NCBI RefSeq assembly: GCF_001512305.1
Contig: NZ_LNUT01000004.1
Coordinates: forward strand, 729,757 to 793,756
Length of the DNA stretch: 64,000 bases
Source of the DNA: Arthrobacter sp. EPSL27
GTDB taxonomy: Bacteria; Actinomycetota; Actinomycetes; Actinomycetales; Micrococcaceae
Direction of reading: 5' to 3'
Part shown: piece after piece, positions 29,195 to 39,606 of the stretch
Position numbering within the stretch: the stretch's first letter is position 1
Layout: each line of letters opens with the position of its first letter
Program-made: the position numbers and the translations under genes
Notes under the pieces: model-generated
The model's input: only the letters and a program-made list of their open reading frames with translations
What the model was told of the DNA's origin: nothing
Databases searched by the model: none

Positions 29195-30097
29195 ATGGCA
29201 GTAATCGCTTGGATCGGACTGGGGAACATGGGCGGGTCCATGTCGGTCAATCTCGCCAAGGCCGGCCACGACGTCCGCGGCTTCGACCTCAACGCCGAGG
29301 CCGTGGCCGCTGCGGAGGCGGGCGGCGTGAAGCCCGCCGCGAGCATCGCCGACGCCGTTGACGGCGCCGACGTCGTCTTCACTATGCTCCCCAAGGGTGA
29401 GCACGCCCGCGCCGTGTACCTCGGCGAGGACGGAGTCCTGGCCCACGCGGACAAGCGCACGCTGCTGGTGGATTCCTCCACGATCGACATCGCCTCCGCC
29501 CAGGCACTGCACGACGCCGCCGCTGCCGCCGGCTTCCGCTTCGTCGACGCCCCGGTCTCCGGCGGCATGAGCGGCGCCAAAGCCGCCACCCTGACCTTCA
29601 TGATCGGCGGGGAAGCCGGCGCCGTGGCCGAGGCCACCGAATACATCAAGCCGATGGCCGCCAACATCATCCCCACCGGCGGTGCCACCACCGGCCAGGC
29701 CGCGAAGATCTGCAACAACCTCATGCTCTTCATCAACCTGGCCTCCACCGCGGAAGGCGCCGTCCTGGCCGACCGGCTGGGGCTGGACAAGCAGGTCTTC
29801 TGGGACATCGCGTCCGTCTCCTCCGGGGACAGCTGGGCCCTACGCACTTGGTACCCGGTGGCCGGCGTGGTCCCCACCGCGGCCTCGAACAACGACTTCG
29901 CCCCGACCTTCACCACCGAGCTGGCCAACAAGGACATCGGACTGGCCATCAGCGCGGCCAAGGACACCGGCACCCCGCTGGAAATCGGCGAGCACGTCCA
30001 GCAGCTCTTCCAGCGCCTGATCGACTCCGGCCAGTCCGGCACCGACTGCTCCGCGATCGTCAAGCTGGTCGACGGCTCCCTCGACGCGGCCAAGTAG
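29195..30097 (+). CDS. mmsB: 3-hydroxyisobutyrate dehydrogenase
   Basis: The 300-residue beta-hydroxyacid dehydrogenase has the N-terminal NAD fold WIGLGNMGGSMSVNLAKAGHDV, the substrate motif FVDAPVSGGMSGAKAATLTFMIGG and the catalytic lysine in GQAAKICNNLML. It oxidises 3-hydroxyisobutyrate to methylmalonate semialdehyde in valine degradation. AAGGAG lies eight bases before ATG 29195. mmsA follows 26 bases on, so the two steps are consecutive and co-transcribed. Confidence 0.95.
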   Translation: MAVIAWIGLGNMGGSMSVNLAKAGHDVRGFDLNAEAVAAAEAGGVKPAASIADAVDGADVVFTMLPKGEHARAVYLGEDGVLAHADKRTLLVDSSTIDIASAQALHDAAAAAGFRFVDAPVSGGMSGAKAATLTFMIGGEAGAVAEATEYIKPMAANIIPTGGATTGQAAKICNNLMLFINLASTAEGAVLADRLGLDKQVFWDIASVSSGDSWALRTWYPVAGVVPTAASNNDFAPTFTTELANKDIGLAISAAKDTGTPLEIGEHVQQLFQRLIDSGQSGTDCSAIVKLVDGSLDAAK

Positions 30098-30123
30098 CCC
30101 CCTTCCTGAGAAAGAGAACTCCC

Positions 30124-31608
<1,485 letters not shown>

Positions 31609-31626
31609 GGACCCGCACGCCAAACG

Positions 31627-31689
31627 CAACGCGGGGTCACTCCCGGTCCATCAGCACCTGCTGGATGGGCCGGGAGTGACCCCGCGTTG
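31627..31689. terminator. palindromic element, copy C
   Basis: A 20-bp perfect outer stem (31627-31646 / 31670-31689) starting CAACGCGGGGTCA, then an inner stem (TCCATCAGC against GCTGGATG) on a short loop. It lies between convergent mmsA and the SHOCT-domain gene. Same outer arms as copies A and B. Confidence 0.72.
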
Positions 31690-31703
31690 TTGTGTGTGGG
31701 AGG

Positions 31704-32330
31704 TCAGCCCTTCATGATCTCGTCGCGCTGGGCCAAGTAGTCCTCCATGGTGATCTCGCCCCCGCTGTACTTCTGGTCCAGTTCGGCGAGCTTGCGTGCC
31801 CGGTAGCCCTGCGGGGCCGACGGCGACGGCGGCGGGGGCACCGCGGGGCCCGACGACGCCTGGCCGCCGGACTGCTGGCTGTTGAACTGCTGGCCGCCGA
31901 ACTGCTGCGGCGCCTGCTGCTGGAACGGCTGGGGCTGGTTGCCGGGGTAGCCCGGGCTGTCCTCATAGGGGACAGGGGACTGGTACGGCTGGCCCGGGTA
32001 CTGCTGTCCCGGGTACTGCTGGTTGGGGAAAGGCTGGTTCGGATACTGCTGGCCCGCCGGCGGGGCGGGAGGCCGCGGAGCGCCGAGCTGGCCGAAGGCC
32101 CCGAAGTAGTCCCGCTGGGTCATGCCGTCGCGCGGCTGCTTGTTCTGCGGGCCCGGGTAGGGGCCGGCGCCGTAGCCGGGCTGGTCGCCGGGGAACTGGC
32201 CGCCCTGGCCCGGGAAGCCGCCCGGCATGCCCTGGTTCTGGTCCCGCCCGCGCACCGACCTCTTGTAGTAGCGCATCGCCATCGGGATCAGGAATGACAG
32301 GATGATGATCCAAAAGAACAAACTGTTCAC
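31704..32330 (-). CDS. membrane-anchored Pro/Gln-rich protein with SHOCT domain
   Basis: A 208-residue protein: one N-terminal membrane helix (residues 2-18), a basic stop (RYYKRSVRGR), a long low-complexity region rich in Gly, Pro, Gln and Tyr with repeated NQQYPGQQYPGQPYQ-type units (about residues 35-175), and a C-terminal SHOCT domain KLAELDQKYSGGEITMEDY. SHOCT domains are short oligomerisation or regulatory tails of unknown exact role. The GTG start has GAGAGG upstream. Function unknown; possibly envelope-associated. Confidence 0.85.
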   Translation of the reverse strand: MNSLFFWIIILSFLIPMAMRYYKRSVRGRDQNQGMPGGFPGQGGQFPGDQPGYGAGPYPGPQNKQPRDGMTQRDYFGAFGQLGAPRPPAPPAGQQYPNQPFPNQQYPGQQYPGQPYQSPVPYEDSPGYPGNQPQPFQQQAPQQFGGQQFNSQQSGGQASSGPAVPPPPSPSAPQGYRARKLAELDQKYSGGEITMEDYLAQRDEIMKG

Positions 32331-32427
32331 GGTACCGCGCCTCTCAGGAAGTGTCTTTCCAGCTTAACGCCCACCTCCTGCGCTGCGTGCCCGGTGCCGC
32401 GGGCCCGGTGCGGGCACGGGGCAGCGC

Positions 32428-33303
32428 TCAGGAACGCACCGGTTCCTCGGAGGCCGGCGGTCCCTCGCCCGAGCCGAGTGGCATGCCCGGGCCAAAGACC
32501 GGCCCGGGAAGGGGCCGCTTGGCCGTCACGCCGTCGCCGGAGGACCGGTGCCGGATCCGGCGGACCACCCACGGCACAAAGTGCTCGCGGGCCCAGACCA
32601 GATCGCCGGAGCGCGCCTGCCGCCAGCTTTGCTGCGGCAGGGGCTTGGGGGAGAGGGGCTCCAGGGTGTGCTCGACGTTCAGCGAATCCAGCACCATGGC
32701 CGCAATGGTGTGGTGGCCCAGGGGCGAGAAGTGCAGGCGGTCGGCGTCCCACATCTGGGGATCGTTGAGCTGCCGCAGGGACCACATGTCCGCGATGATG
32801 GCGTCGTGCCGGGCCGCGACGGTACGGAGGTTCTCGTTGTAGATGGCCACTTTGCTGCGCACTCGGCCCAGCACCGAGGACCCGGTGTCCGGGCCGTTGA
32901 ACAGGACCACCGTGGCGCCGGCCAGGCTGAGGATCTGCACCACCGAGTCCAGCTTCTCCGCCAGGGCATCCGGGTCCCCGCCGGGACGGATCAGGTCGTT
33001 CCCGCCGGCGGACAGCGTCACAAGGTCCGGACGGAGGGAGAGGCAGTGTGCCAGCTGCTGGTCCACGATCTGCTGCAGGAGCCGGCCCCGCACGGCCAGG
33101 TTGGCATAGGCAAAGCCCTCGTGGCCGCGGCTGAGTTCCTCGGCCACCCGGTCCGCCCAGCCCCGGTGTCCGCCGGGACTTGCCGGCTCGGGGTCGCCGA
33201 TGCCTTCCGTGAAGGAGTCTCCCATGGCCACATAGCGGGTCCAGGGGTGGGGGACGGTGTTCTCCGGAAAATTCTCTACGGCTTCGGTTTCGCTCACCTT
33301 CAT
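32428..33303 (-). CDS. SGNH/GDSL-type hydrolase
   Basis: The 291-residue protein shows the four SGNH blocks: YVAMGDSFTEGIGD (catalytic Ser), NLAVRGRLL, TLSAGGNDLIRPG and the C-terminal D-x-x-H in WDADRLHFSPLGHHTIA. It should hydrolyse an ester or acetyl group on a lipid, sugar or peptidoglycan-linked molecule. No signal peptide is seen, so it is probably cytoplasmic. The tail after about residue 220 is long and Pro/Arg-rich. ATG 33303 is the first Met that keeps the usual distance to the Ser block. It is divergent from the esterase gene. Confidence 0.9.
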   Translation of the reverse strand: MKVSETEAVENFPENTVPHPWTRYVAMGDSFTEGIGDPEPASPGGHRGWADRVAEELSRGHEGFAYANLAVRGRLLQQIVDQQLAHCLSLRPDLVTLSAGGNDLIRPGGDPDALAEKLDSVVQILSLAGATVVLFNGPDTGSSVLGRVRSKVAIYNENLRTVAARHDAIIADMWSLRQLNDPQMWDADRLHFSPLGHHTIAAMVLDSLNVEHTLEPLSPKPLPQQSWRQARSGDLVWAREHFVPWVVRRIRHRSSGDGVTAKRPLPGPVFGPGMPLGSGEGPPASEEPVRS

Positions 33304-33360
33304 ATCGTGCCCTGTTCCCGCAAAGCTACGCCACCGTAGGTTGTTACCTCCGGGTAACTG

Positions 33361-33367
33361 TAAGAAT
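33361..33367 (+). promoter_or_regulatory. -10 box TAAGAAT, leaderless start of the esterase gene
   Basis: TAAGAAT ends seven bases before ATG 33374, and there is no Shine-Dalgarno sequence. Confidence 0.5.
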
Positions 33368-33373
33368 GGTGCA

Positions 33374-34024
33374 ATGACTTCCGCCGCTGCCTTCCCCGCC
33401 CCCGTTGTTCTGTGGTCCAAGCCCGAGGAGGAGCGTGCCGGCAAGCCGCTCCTGGTATTCCTGCACGGCTACGGCGCCAACGAAGAGGACCTGCTCAGCC
33501 TGGCAGAGCTGCTGCCGCAGGAATTCGCGGTGGCCTCGCTGCGCGCCCCGATGGTGTCCGGCGCCGGGTTCACCTGGTTCCCCCTGACCGCGTCCATCGA
33601 CTACTCCCTCGACGCGGTCAAGGACGCCGCCGCGTACGTGGAGGGCTGGCTGGACACGGTCCGGCCGAACCACCCGTCCGTGACGCTGCTGGGCTTTTCG
33701 ATGGGGATGGCGCTGGCAACCACGCTGCTGCGGCGCCGGCCCGCGGACTATGCCGCCGTCGTCGGGCTCTCGGGTTTCGCCGTCGACGCCGGCGGTGACC
33801 CCACTTTCCGCGACAGCGAACTGGACGGGACGGTCCCGCTGTTCTGGGGACGCGACCAGCAGGACCCGGTCATCACACCGGACAAGATCGAGTTCACCAT
33901 GGGCTGGGTGCGCAAGCACGTGAAGCTCACCAAGGTGCTTTACACGGGCATGTGGCACGGGATTAACCAGCAGGAGATCGGGCACGTCTCCGAGTTCCTC
34001 ACCCACGTGGTGCTGCCCAAATAA
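33374..34024 (+). CDS. phospholipase/carboxylesterase family alpha/beta hydrolase
   Basis: The 216-residue serine hydrolase has HGYGANEEDLL (oxyanion hole), the nucleophile in LLGFSMGMALA near residue 118, the acid in GRDQQDPVI and the histidine in GMWHGINQQE. It belongs to the small Abhydrolase_2 esterases, which act on short acyl esters or lysophospholipids. A -10 box seven bases before the ATG indicates a leaderless message. A 12-bp perfect hairpin follows. Confidence 0.9.
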   Translation: MTSAAAFPAPVVLWSKPEEERAGKPLLVFLHGYGANEEDLLSLAELLPQEFAVASLRAPMVSGAGFTWFPLTASIDYSLDAVKDAAAYVEGWLDTVRPNHPSVTLLGFSMGMALATTLLRRRPADYAAVVGLSGFAVDAGGDPTFRDSELDGTVPLFWGRDQQDPVITPDKIEFTMGWVRKHVKLTKVLYTGMWHGINQQEIGHVSEFLTHVVLPK

Positions 34025-34029
34025 CGGCC

Positions 34030-34058
34030 CGACGCCGGGCACCAACTGCCCGGCGTCG
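34030..34058. terminator. 12-bp hairpin between the esterase and S4 genes
   Basis: Perfect arms 34030-34041 and 34047-34058 with loop CCAAC, between convergent genes. No T tract. Confidence 0.65.
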
Positions 34059-34080
34059 CGCTCCGGATTTAGGCGCTGCT

Positions 34081-34317
34081 CTAAGCCCCGGCGGGGGTGC
34101 TGATCCGCACGGTCTGTCCGTTCACGGTCACAGTGTCGCCGTGGCGGAGCTGGCGGCCGCGCCGCTCGTCAATCTCGCCGTTGACCTTGACCAGCCCGGC
34201 CTTGATCAGCTCAGCCGCTTCGACGCCGTCCTCCACCAGGCTGGCGAGCTTCAGCAACTGGCCGAGCCGGATCATGTCGTCGCGGATAGGGATGTCTTCA
34301 ATTTCCGGGTTGCTCAT
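34081..34317 (-). CDS. S4-domain RNA-binding protein
   Basis: A 78-residue protein that is essentially one S4 domain: IRLGQLLKLASLVEDGVEAAELIKAG then VKVNGEIDERRGRQLRHGDTV. Free-standing S4 proteins of this size (YbcJ-like) bind structured RNA, often in ribosome rescue or rRNA metabolism; the target is not known here. The frame is open far upstream, but the S4 start and the divergent DMT gene at 34351 fix the ATG at 34317. Confidence 0.88.
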   Translation of the reverse strand: MSNPEIEDIPIRDDMIRLGQLLKLASLVEDGVEAAELIKAGLVKVNGEIDERRGRQLRHGDTVTVNGQTVRISTPAGA

Positions 34318-34350
34318 ACAAGCAATAATGCCTGACGTAAGGGAACAGCT

Positions 34351-35319
34351 ATGACGCACACACCCCGGCTTCCGTTCATCGCCGGGCTGCCCCTCGCGGT
34401 CGCGGCGGGGCTGCTGATGCCTGTCCAAGGCAGGATCAACGGTGCCCTCGGGGCGGCGCTCGCGGACGGGATCGCCGCCGCCGTGGTGAGTTTCACCACG
34501 GGCCTGGCGGTGATGGTCGCTGTGTCGCTCGCGCTGCCGAAGGGCCGGGCGGGGCTGGCCCGGATCCTGCCTGCGGTCCGGGAGCGCAGGTTCCCGCGCT
34601 ACTACCTCCTGGCCGGCTGCATCGGCGGGTTCTTCGTCTTCACGCAGTCCTTCACCGTGGGCCTGCTGGGCGTCGCCCTCTTTACGGTGGCGACCGTCAC
34701 CGGGCAGACCCTGAGCGGCCTGTTCGTGGACCGGATGGGTATCGGCCCCGGCGGCAAGAGGTCCATCACCGGCATCCGGGTGCTGGGCAGCGTCCTGACC
34801 GTCGCCGCCGTCGCCTGGGCTGTCTCGCCGCGCTTCTCCGGCGCCGGCCCGGGCCCGGGGGAGCTGTTGGTTCCTGTGCTCCTCCCCGTGCTGGCCGGGT
34901 TCCTGATGAGTTTCCAGCAGGCCATGAACGGCACCGCCGCCGTGCACTACGGCACGCCCATTGCCGCCACCTTGATGAACTTCATCACCGGGGCCCTCCT
35001 GCTGTGGGCAGGCTGGCTCGTCAAGGTGGCTGTCGCGGGACCGGGCAACCCGCTGCCGGGCGAATGGTGGTACTACCTTGGCGGCCCGATGGGGTGCGTC
35101 TTCATCGGCGTGGGCGCCCTGCTGGTGCGCAGCCTCGGTGTGCTGGTGACGGGACTCGGCATGATCGCCGGGCAACTGCTGGGTTCCCTCGGACTGGACC
35201 TCGCCTTTCCGGCGCCCGGCACCGTGGTGGCGTTGCCCACAGTACTGGGGACCCTGCTGACCCTCGCCGCGATCGTGCTGGCCAGCCTGCCCTGGCCCAA
35301 GGGTGCCCTGAAGCGGTGA
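34351..35319 (+). CDS. DMT-superfamily transporter, two DUF606 repeats
   Basis: The 322-residue protein has ten predicted membrane helices in two homologous halves; each half begins with a similar stretch (MPVQGRINGALGAAL and MSFQQAMNGTAAVHYGTP). This is the YdcZ/DUF606 class of drug/metabolite transporters, substrate unknown. The ATG follows AAGGGAACAGCT and lies 33 bases from the divergent S4 gene start. Confidence 0.88.
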   Translation: MTHTPRLPFIAGLPLAVAAGLLMPVQGRINGALGAALADGIAAAVVSFTTGLAVMVAVSLALPKGRAGLARILPAVRERRFPRYYLLAGCIGGFFVFTQSFTVGLLGVALFTVATVTGQTLSGLFVDRMGIGPGGKRSITGIRVLGSVLTVAAVAWAVSPRFSGAGPGPGELLVPVLLPVLAGFLMSFQQAMNGTAAVHYGTPIAATLMNFITGALLLWAGWLVKVAVAGPGNPLPGEWWYYLGGPMGCVFIGVGALLVRSLGVLVTGLGMIAGQLLGSLGLDLAFPAPGTVVALPTVLGTLLTLAAIVLASLPWPKGALKR

Positions 35320-35464
35320 CCGGACCCGGATGACCGGAACCGTATAACCAGACCAGGCAGCCGGGCCCGGGCGGCTGCCGCCCGCCGGAACCCGGCGGGC
35401 CGGTAGGCTAGGAGGCGCAGCTTCCTGCGCCGCCATCACTGTGTCCGCCCCTCGGGCCGCGTGT

Positions 35465-35493
35465 TTGAGTGTGTGCTGTTTTAGGGATAAGTT
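35465..35493 (+). promoter_or_regulatory. promoter TTGAGT-N17-TAAGTT for glyS
   Basis: -35 TTGAGT (35465-35470) and -10 TAAGTT (35488-35493) with ideal 17-base spacing. The predicted leader is about 90 bases long; no T-box or other riboswitch was recognised in it. GC-rich hairpins at about 35360-35400 may end the preceding transcript. Confidence 0.55.
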
Positions 35494-35588
35494 GTGCGTT
35501 TTTGTAGTGCCCCGTCCGGCAACCAGCCGGGGTTCCGGGGCTGAGACCGCGGACCGCACCCAGCGGCCCTGTAGAAAGTGGAGTTCCC

Positions 35589-36974
35589 ATGGCAGCAAAA
35601 TCCGTACTCGACCAGATCATCTCCCTCGCCAAACGACGGGGATTCGTCTTCCAGGCCGGTGAAATCTACGGTGGCTCCCGCTCTGCCTGGGACTACGGGC
35701 CCCTCGGTGCCGAGCTGAAGGAAAACATCAAACGCCAGTGGTGGCAGTCCGTGGTCCGCGGCCGCGAAGACGTCGTCGGCCTGGATTCCTCCGTCATCCT
35801 GCCCCGCCAGGTCTGGGAAGCGTCCGGCCACGTCGAGGTCTTCTCCGACCCGCTGGTGGAATGCCTGTCCTGCCACAAGCGCTACCGCGCGGACCACCTC
35901 GAGGAAGAATACGAGGAGAAGAAGGGCCGCCCCGCCGAGAACGGGCTCAAGGACATCGCCTGCGCCAACTGCGGCACCCGCGGCGAATGGACCGAACCCC
36001 AGGAGTTCTCCGGCCTGCTCAAGACCTACCTCGGCCCGGTGGCCAGCGAAGAGGGCCTGCACTACCTGCGCCCCGAAACGGCCCAGGGCATCTTCGTGAA
36101 CTTCAACAACGTGCTCACCACCTCCCGCCGGAAGCCGCCGTTCGGCATCGGCCAGATCGGCAAGTCCTTCCGCAACGAGATCACGCCGGGCAACTTCATT
36201 TTCCGCACCCGCGAGTTCGAACAGATGGAAATGGAATTCTTCGTCGAGCCCGGCACCGACGAGCAGTGGCACCAGTACTGGATGAAGGAACGCATGGCCT
36301 GGTACACGGGCCTCGGCATCCGGGAAGAGAACCTGCGCTTCTTCGAACACCCGCTGGAGAAGCTCAGCCACTACTCCAAGGGCACCACGGACATCGAATA
36401 CCGCTTCGGCTTCCAGGGCTCCGAATGGGGCGAGCTCGAGGGCATCGCCAACCGGACCGACTTCGACCTTTCCACGCACTCCAAGGCGTCCGGCCAGGAC
36501 CTGAGCTACTTCAACCAGGCCACCAACGAGCGCTACACCCCGTACGTGATCGAGCCCGCCGCCGGCCTCACCCGCTCCTTCATGGCGTTTATGATCGACG
36601 CCTACACCGAGGACGAGGCACCCAACGCCAAGGGCGGCGTGGACGTCCGCACGGTCCTCAAGCTCGATCCGCGCCTCGCCCCGGTCAAGGCCGCCGTGCT
36701 GCCGCTGAGCCGCAACGAGGACCTGTCCCCGAAGGCCAAGGACCTCGCCGCCCAGCTGCGCAAGAGCTGGAACATCGAATTCGACGACGCCGGCGCGATC
36801 GGCCGCCGCTACCGCCGCCAGGACGAGATCGGCACCCCGTTCTGCATCACCGTGGACTTCGAAACCCTGGACGACCAGGCCGTCACCATCCGCGAACGCG
36901 ACACCATGAGCCAGGAACGCGTCTCCCTGGACAAGGTGGAGGGCTACCTGGCCGCACGGCTGATCGGCGCCTGA
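35589..36974 (+). CDS. glyS: glycyl-tRNA synthetase (single-chain, class II)
   Basis: The 461-residue alpha2-type enzyme charges tRNA-Gly. Class II motif 2 ([29 protein letters not shown]), motif 3 ([18 protein letters not shown]) and a zinc-knuckle-like insert with CLSCHKRY and [10 protein letters not shown] are visible; the C-terminal anticodon-binding domain covers about 360-461. GTGGAG lies seven bases before the ATG. It is followed two bases after its stop by a GNAT gene, implying translational coupling. Confidence 0.96.
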   Translation: MAAKSVLDQIISLAKRRGFVFQAGEIYGGSRSAWDYGPLGAELKENIKRQWWQSVVRGREDVVGLDSSVILPRQVWEASGHVEVFSDPLVECLSCHKRYRADHLEEEYEEKKGRPAENGLKDIACANCGTRGEWTEPQEFSGLLKTYLGPVASEEGLHYLRPETAQGIFVNFNNVLTTSRRKPPFGIGQIGKSFRNEITPGNFIFRTREFEQMEMEFFVEPGTDEQWHQYWMKERMAWYTGLGIREENLRFFEHPLEKLSHYSKGTTDIEYRFGFQGSEWGELEGIANRTDFDLSTHSKASGQDLSYFNQATNERYTPYVIEPAAGLTRSFMAFMIDAYTEDEAPNAKGGVDVRTVLKLDPRLAPVKAAVLPLSRNEDLSPKAKDLAAQLRKSWNIEFDDAGAIGRRYRRQDEIGTPFCITVDFETLDDQAVTIRERDTMSQERVSLDKVEGYLAARLIGA

Positions 36975-36976
36975 GA

Positions 36977-37996
36977 ATGGCCATCGCATACCGCGAATGG
37001 CGCGACGGCGACGACCTCGCGCTGCTGGAAGTGTGGGGCGGGCCGGAAACCGAGCAGGCCCGGCAGTTCCGCGGCACCCTGGCACCGTCGGGCAACGCGC
37101 CCTGGCGCCGCTGCATCGTGGCTGAGGACGTCATCGACGGCGTCGCCATCCCCGTCGCGGCCGGCGTGGTCCACGAGGCCTCGCTGCATCCGGAACGCCT
37201 CTGGGTGTACGTCGAGGTGGCCCGCGACCACCGCCGCACCGGCATCGGCTCCACGCTGCTGGCCATGCTCCGGCACGAGGCCGCGCAGTCGCCGTCGGGA
37301 GTGTCCCGGCTCCGGACCAAGGTCGAACCGGGCACGCCCGGCGCCGCCTTCGCCGAGGCCGCCGGCCTCGCCCCGATCCAGCGTTCCCGGCTGGTGGTCG
37401 TGGAGCCCGGCGCGCTCAAGTTGCCGGTCTTCGGCGACGGCTCGGAGGCGGCCGCCTCCGAGCAGGTGGAGGACCTTGCCACCGGGTCGGTGGAGCTCAG
37501 CGACGTCGTGGGCCGGTACTACACGGCCGTGCACGGCTGGGACAGCCCCGGCGACCTCAGCATCGCCACCGTGCAGCGGTTGTTCCTGGATGATCTCAGC
37601 GGCGCCCACGGCGCGATTGTGCTGCGCGCCCCCAAGGCCAGTGCCTTCGGGGCGGGGGTTCCCGCCAGCAAAAAGGGCCGGCTGCAGGCGTTCGCGGTCA
37701 GCTACGCCCAGGGCGGGCCTGGCCTGGGCGGCCCCGACGCCGCCTCGGGCAACGGCCACGCGGACACGGCCGGTGAACCCTCCGATGTGTTCCTTGGCCA
37801 CGAGCCGGAACTGTCCGCGGAGGACGCCCAGGCCGCGGTCCGGGACCTGCTGGCGCTGATTGCGTACCAGTACCCGGTGCTGCTGGAACTGGACGATTCG
37901 ATGACTGCCCTGCGCGCCGTCGTCGAGCCGTTGCTGGAAAGCGGCAAGGCACGCCTGGCCGGAGCGGAAACCCTGGTGGTCTCCGACCCTGCATAG
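36977..37996 (+). CDS. GNAT family acetyltransferase, coupled to glyS
   Basis: The 339-residue protein has one clear GNAT core in the first half (LWVYVEVARDHRRTGIGSTLLAMLRHEAAQ) and a degenerate second half with LGHEPELSAEDAQAAVRDLLALIAYQYPVLLELDDSM. Tandem GNATs often keep only one active site. The acceptor is unknown. The ATG lies two bases after the glyS stop with no separate binding site, so it is translated by read-on ribosomes; the pairing invites a test for a role in glycyl-tRNA synthetase or glycine metabolism, without direct evidence. Confidence 0.85.
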   Translation: MAIAYREWRDGDDLALLEVWGGPETEQARQFRGTLAPSGNAPWRRCIVAEDVIDGVAIPVAAGVVHEASLHPERLWVYVEVARDHRRTGIGSTLLAMLRHEAAQSPSGVSRLRTKVEPGTPGAAFAEAAGLAPIQRSRLVVVEPGALKLPVFGDGSEAAASEQVEDLATGSVELSDVVGRYYTAVHGWDSPGDLSIATVQRLFLDDLSGAHGAIVLRAPKASAFGAGVPASKKGRLQAFAVSYAQGGPGLGGPDAASGNGHADTAGEPSDVFLGHEPELSAEDAQAAVRDLLALIAYQYPVLLELDDSMTALRAVVEPLLESGKARLAGAETLVVSDPA

Positions 37997-38010
37997 CCCC
38001 TTAAACGGCT

Positions 38011-38066
38011 GGCCCGCACCCTGCACGGCGAGGATTCCTCGCACTGCCGGGTGCGGGCCGGTTTTC
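38011..38066 (+). terminator. hairpin plus T tract after the glyS-GNAT pair
   Basis: An 11-bp stem (GGCCCGCACCC at 38011-38021 with its complement at 38049-38059) encloses a second short palindrome (GCGAGG / CCTCGC) and is followed by GGTTTTC. It also faces the convergent AtoE-like gene. Confidence 0.7.
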
Positions 38067-38090
38067 GTTGGCCCTGCTACGGTTTCGCCC

Positions 38091-39533
38091 TTACTTCGGC
38101 ATCACCGGCGGAACGAAGTCGAACGTCTCGCCCAGCAGCCAGACGAGCATCAGCACCACCGGAAGGTGGAACACGAACTGCAGGAAGGTGAAGCCCACCA
38201 GGTCACGCGCCCGGAGCCGCAGCACCGCCAGCAGCGGCAGCATAAAGAACGGGTTGATGAGGTTCGGCAGGGCCTCGGCGATGTTGTAGATCTGCACCGT
38301 CCAGCCGAGGTTCATCTGCACATCCGTGGCGGACTGCATCACGTACGGCGCCTCGACGAGCCACTTGCCCCCGCCCGACGGCACAAACAGGCCCAGGAGG
38401 GCCGTGTACAGCGCAATCACGACGGCGAACCCGCCGCCGCTGCCGATCTCCGAGAAGAACTCGGCCATGTGCGAGGACAGCGTCATTCCGCCGTGGCCGG
38501 TGGCCTTGGTCAGGATGGCCGCCATCGCGGCGTAGAGGGGGAACTGGACCAGGATGCCGGCGGTTGCCGGCACGGCTTTGGTGACGGCCTGCAGGAAGTT
38601 CCGCGGGGTGCCGTGGAGCACCAGGCCGAGGATCAGGAACACCAGCAGGTAGCCGTTGAGGCTGCTCACCACGGTCAGGAACGGTTTGGTGAGGAACTGC
38701 GAGACCAGCCAGCCGAGCGTCAGGATGCCGGCCAGGAGGGGCAGGATCCTGCTGTACTCGAGCCATTCACCCGGGCGCGAGCGCGGCTCCGGTTCGCTGG
38801 GTTCGTCGTCAAGGTCGACGCCGAGGTCCGCAGCGGTGCGGATGGCTCCGCCCTGGGGCGCTGAGAAGTGCGCGATCACGGTGGTGAGCACCACCAGGAT
38901 GGCGAGGGTGAGCAGCGACTGCCAGGTAAAGATGGTGGCGCCGAAGTCCAGGATGCCGGTGATTTTCAGCAGGGCGGGCGGCAGCGAGGCCGCGGTGGCC
39001 TGCAGCTGCGCTGCCGAGGAGGACAAGCCGAGCGCCCACACGGCCCCGAGGCCCATGAAGGCCGCGGCGCCGAGCGCGCGGTAGTCCACGGTCAGGTCCT
39101 TGCGGCGGGCGATGGCGCGGGCCAGGAGGCCGCCGAAGATGAGGCTGAGCCCCCAGTTGAGGAAGGACACCGACATCGACATCAGCGCCACGAAGCTGAC
39201 GGCGGTGCGTGCCGTGGCCGGAACCAGGGCCAGCCGGTTGATCAGCCTGGCGACGGGCGGGGAGGTGGCTACGACGTAGCCGGTCAGCACCACCATGGCC
39301 ATCTGCAGGGTGAATGCGGTCAGGTCCCAGAAGCCGTTGCCGAAGGAATCGGCGATCGACTGGGGCGAGGCGCCAATGGCCAGCGCGGCGAGGGCGATGA
39401 TAATGACGCCGGCCAGGGCGAAGATGTAGGCATCGGGGAACCATTTCTCCGTCCACGCCGCCATCCGTTGGGCTATTCGGGCGAGACCGCGTTCTTCGCC
39501 GATTCCGCTTTGCGTCAGGACTGTGTTTGCCAC
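38091..39533 (-). CDS. AtoE-like short-chain fatty acid transporter
   Basis: A membrane protein of about 480 residues with a dozen hydrophobic segments and the AtoE family motif LFVPSGGGKWLVEAPYV, plus FPDAYIFALAGVI at the first helix. AtoE proteins take up short-chain fatty acids such as acetoacetate or butyrate. I chose GTG 39533 (AAGAGG nine bases upstream); the ATG at 39551 in the same frame has no binding site but cannot be excluded. TTGACT (39586-39581 on the minus strand) may be its -35. No atoD/A/B genes are nearby. Confidence 0.87.
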   Translation of the reverse strand: MANTVLTQSGIGEERGLARIAQRMAAWTEKWFPDAYIFALAGVIIIALAALAIGASPQSIADSFGNGFWDLTAFTLQMAMVVLTGYVVATSPPVARLINRLALVPATARTAVSFVALMSMSVSFLNWGLSLIFGGLLARAIARRKDLTVDYRALGAAAFMGLGAVWALGLSSSAAQLQATAASLPPALLKITGILDFGATIFTWQSLLTLAILVVLTTVIAHFSAPQGGAIRTAADLGVDLDDEPSEPEPRSRPGEWLEYSRILPLLAGILTLGWLVSQFLTKPFLTVVSSLNGYLLVFLILGLVLHGTPRNFLQAVTKAVPATAGILVQFPLYAAMAAILTKATGHGGMTLSSHMAEFFSEIGSGGGFAVVIALYTALLGLFVPSGGGKWLVEAPYVMQSATDVQMNLGWTVQIYNIAEALPNLINPFFMLPLLAVLRLRARDLVGFTFLQFVFHLPVVLMLVWLLGETFDFVPPVMPK

Positions 39534-39606
39534 AGAGGAGTACCTCTTCATTGAGTGCGATTTTGTACCCCATGGAGCTTAGTCAAGACGATGGCGGTAA
39601 CCGGGT

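Noticed and set aside
35494..35588. T-box or glycine riboswitch upstream of glyS
   Set aside because: No T-box sequence, specifier loop or glycine aptamer core could be found in the 90-base leader.
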